Position numbers and translations under genes: made by a program
Shown here: piece by piece, positions 62,611 to 64,000 of the stretch
How positions within the stretch are numbered: position 1 is the first letter of the stretch
How the letters are laid out: every line of letters starts with the position of its first letter
NCBI GenBank assembly: GCA_030447505.1
Contig: JAUJOT010000002.1
Coordinates: 434,001-498,000 of the forward strand
DNA length: 64,000 bases
DNA from: Solirubrobacteraceae bacterium
GTDB lineage: Bacteria; Actinomycetota; Thermoleophilia; Solirubrobacterales; Solirubrobacteraceae
Direction: 5' to 3'
Notes under the pieces: generated by a model
Database searches by the model: none
Told to the model about the DNA's origin: nothing
Seen by the model: the letters and a program-made list of their open reading frames with translations, nothing else

Positions 62611-63769
62611 ATGTCCGACTACAATCCCAGGGCCGAGACCGGTATCCCCACCGAGCCCGTCGGGTCCCTTCCCCGGCCGTCGAAGCTTCAGGCCGCCTAT
62701 GCGGACTATGACGCCGGCAAGATCTCCAAGGAGGACCTGGAGAAGCTGCAGGACGAGGCCGTCAAGGACTCGATCGAGCGCTCGGAAGCGACAGGGCAGC
62801 CGATCAACTCCGATGGCGAGCAGCGCTGGTCGTCGTTCGCGACGTACCCGATCGCCGACACGCTTGCGGGAACCGGCCTGGCGCCGAACCTCGGCCCGGG
62901 CGGCCAGTTCTTCGCGATCTTCGCCGACGGCCACGGCCGCCAGCTGCCCAAGCTCACGGGCGGGCCGCTGAAGTACAACTACTACGCCGCCGACACGTAC
63001 AAGAAGTCCCTGCAGTACGCGACGAAGCCGCTCAAGCAGGCGGTCATCGCGCCCTCGATGCTGGCCCTCCTGTACCCGCTCAAGGACCCGGTCGAGGGCT
63101 ACTCGCGCGAGGAGTTCGAGGAGGACATCGTCCAGGAGTGCGTGACGGACATCCGCAAGTGCTTCGAGGCCGGCGCGCCGCACGTCTCGATCGACTTCAC
63201 CGAGGGCCGCCTCGCCACCCCGTGAGGATCCGCGCAACCCGTGGACGGGCGCGGGCCTGCTGCCGCACTTCATCGAGCTCAACAACCGCGTGCTGGAGAA
63301 CTTCTCCGACGAGGAGCGCCGCAACATCGGCATCCACACGTGCCCGGGCGGCGACCGCGACTCGGTCCACTCCGCCGACGTGCCGTACAACAACCTCCTG
63401 CCGGAGATGTTCAAGATCAACGCCGGCTACTTCCTGATCCAGCTCGCGTCAGAGCGCGACAAGGACCCGATCTACGAGTCGATCGGACAGCACAGCCGCG
63501 ACGACCAGATGTGCTACATCGGCGTCACCGTGACGCAGTCGCCGCGTCCCGAGAGCGCGCAGGAGATCTGCGACGCGATCGTGCGTGCGGCCGACTTCAT
63601 CCCCAAGGAGCGCCTCGGCACGACCGACGACTGCGGCTTCTCGCCGTTCTCGATCGACGAGAAGCCCAACCACGGCTCGCCGGACTACGCGCGCGAGATC
63701 GCGTTCCAGAAGATCGCCAACCGCGTCGAGGGCACGCGCCGCGCAGCCGAGAAGCTCGGCGTCAGCTAG
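62611..63769 (+). pseudogene. MetE-like (cobalamin-independent methionine synthase family) gene with one-base frameshift
   Basis: Two frames encode one protein. The first (62611-63225, 204 aa) runs PVGSLPRPSKLQAAYADYD to CFEAGAPHVSIDFTEGRLAT and stops at TGA. The second frame continues REDPRNPWTGAGLLPHFIEL through RNIGIHTCPGGDRDSVH and TTDDCGFSPFSIDE to a TAG at 63769. Removing one C from the CCCC at 63218-63221 joins them into about 385 aa of the MetE C-terminal (UROD/MetE-like) family. The zinc ligands (His and Cys of HTCPGG, Cys of DDCGFSPF) lie after the shift. The break is either a sequencing error or recent decay; the downstream frame is otherwise clean. Members methylate homocysteine or related thiols. 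Confidence 0.85.
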
Positions 63770-63798
63770 GCCCTACTGCAGGTTCCGACGTTCGCGAG

Positions 63799-63820
63799 CG
63801 GCCCGCCATCCGGCGGGCCG
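63799..63820 (+). terminator. Terminator of the MetE-like gene
   Basis: A 9-bp stem CGGCCCGCC / GGCGGGCCG with the loop ATCC, 30 nt after the stop and followed by TCTGCGTTTG, a weak T-rich stretch. Confidence 0.75.
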
Positions 63821-63921
63821 TCTGCGTTTGCTGATCGGTTTGTGGCAGACGGGCGTGGTTTCGTGACGCTCGGGGCGAGACGATCCGCTTGATGCCCGCG
63901 ATTGCAGCCGAACGAGAGCGT

Positions 63922-63964
63922 GCGTGGCGCCTTGGTCGGGGTCAGACCGACAAAGGCGCCACGC
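63922..63964. repeat. Long inverted repeat at the right edge
   Basis: GCGTGGCGCCTT pairs with AAGGCGCCACGC (12 bp). After one mismatch GTCGG pairs with CCGAC, around a 7-nt loop. This is longer than a usual terminator. No gene is recognised in 63821-64000. Confidence 0.7.
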
Positions 63965-64000
63965 GCCGTGACGTCGAGGTCGCGCTTCTGGCGGCCGAGC

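Noticed and set aside
63138-63437. Programmed +1 frameshift in the MetE-like gene
   Set aside because: No slippery heptamer with rare codon or stimulatory structure was seen, and the family is not known for it; a base error or mutation is simpler.

Overview
The window looks like chromosomal DNA of a very GC-rich actinobacterium. The gene set (four-domain ribosomal protein S1, a DivIVA-type protein, hrcA-dnaJ-prmA, yqeY-phoH-ybeY-era, branched-chain amino acid ABC genes near the trp genes) and frequent leaderless promoters suggest the Thermoleophilia/Solirubrobacterales side of the phylum. That placement is inference from gene content only. No rRNA, tRNA, CRISPR array, transposase or phage gene was recognised.

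Bases 1-17045 form a surface-polysaccharide cluster. It has an ABC export pair (Wzt-like ATPase, Wzm-like permease), an initiating sugar-phosphate transferase, four glycosyltransferases, an O-antigen ligase/polymerase, a Wzx-like flippase, a secreted glycosidase and a Wzz-like two-TM protein carrying an inserted carbohydrate-binding-like domain. A FemAB/GNAT-like gene sits between wzm and wzt, and a second copy of the wzm 3' end lies on its other side, which marks an old insertion or replacement.

Bases 17182-29774 are housekeeping: a DivIVA-domain protein, uvrB with a mutY-like N-terminal remnant behind it, a secreted protein, a lytic transglycosylase, coaE, rpsA, a flavoprotein, a DMT-type permease, polA and a TIGR01777-type epimerase. 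Bases 29802-36539 hold a branched-chain amino acid ABC transporter (livFGMH and a lipoprotein) and a second paralogous binding lipoprotein. Bases 36548-49042 hold the trp genes in two pieces (hisIE-trpE-trpG; trpD-trpC-htrA-trpF-trpB-trpA), separated by a two-component system, small membrane proteins and plsC.

Bases 49043-50770 carry a CadC-like ArsR repressor, a cation-diffusion transporter and a C-terminal remnant of a cysteine-rich regulator. Three non-core genes follow (51102-53761), then a ferredoxin-reductase-like flavoprotein. Bases 55127-62366 carry era, ybeY, phoH, yqeY, a type II NADH dehydrogenase, prmA, dnaJ and hrcA. The right end has a MetE-like methyltransferase gene broken by a one-base frameshift, followed by terminator-like hairpins.

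A recurrent regulatory theme is a TAnnnT -10 box 6-10 nt before the start codon with no Shine-Dalgarno, pointing to leaderless transcripts. A few genes instead have rare starts chosen by a strong Shine-Dalgarno, such as TTG for the DivIVA gene and for the amino acid-binding lipoprotein.
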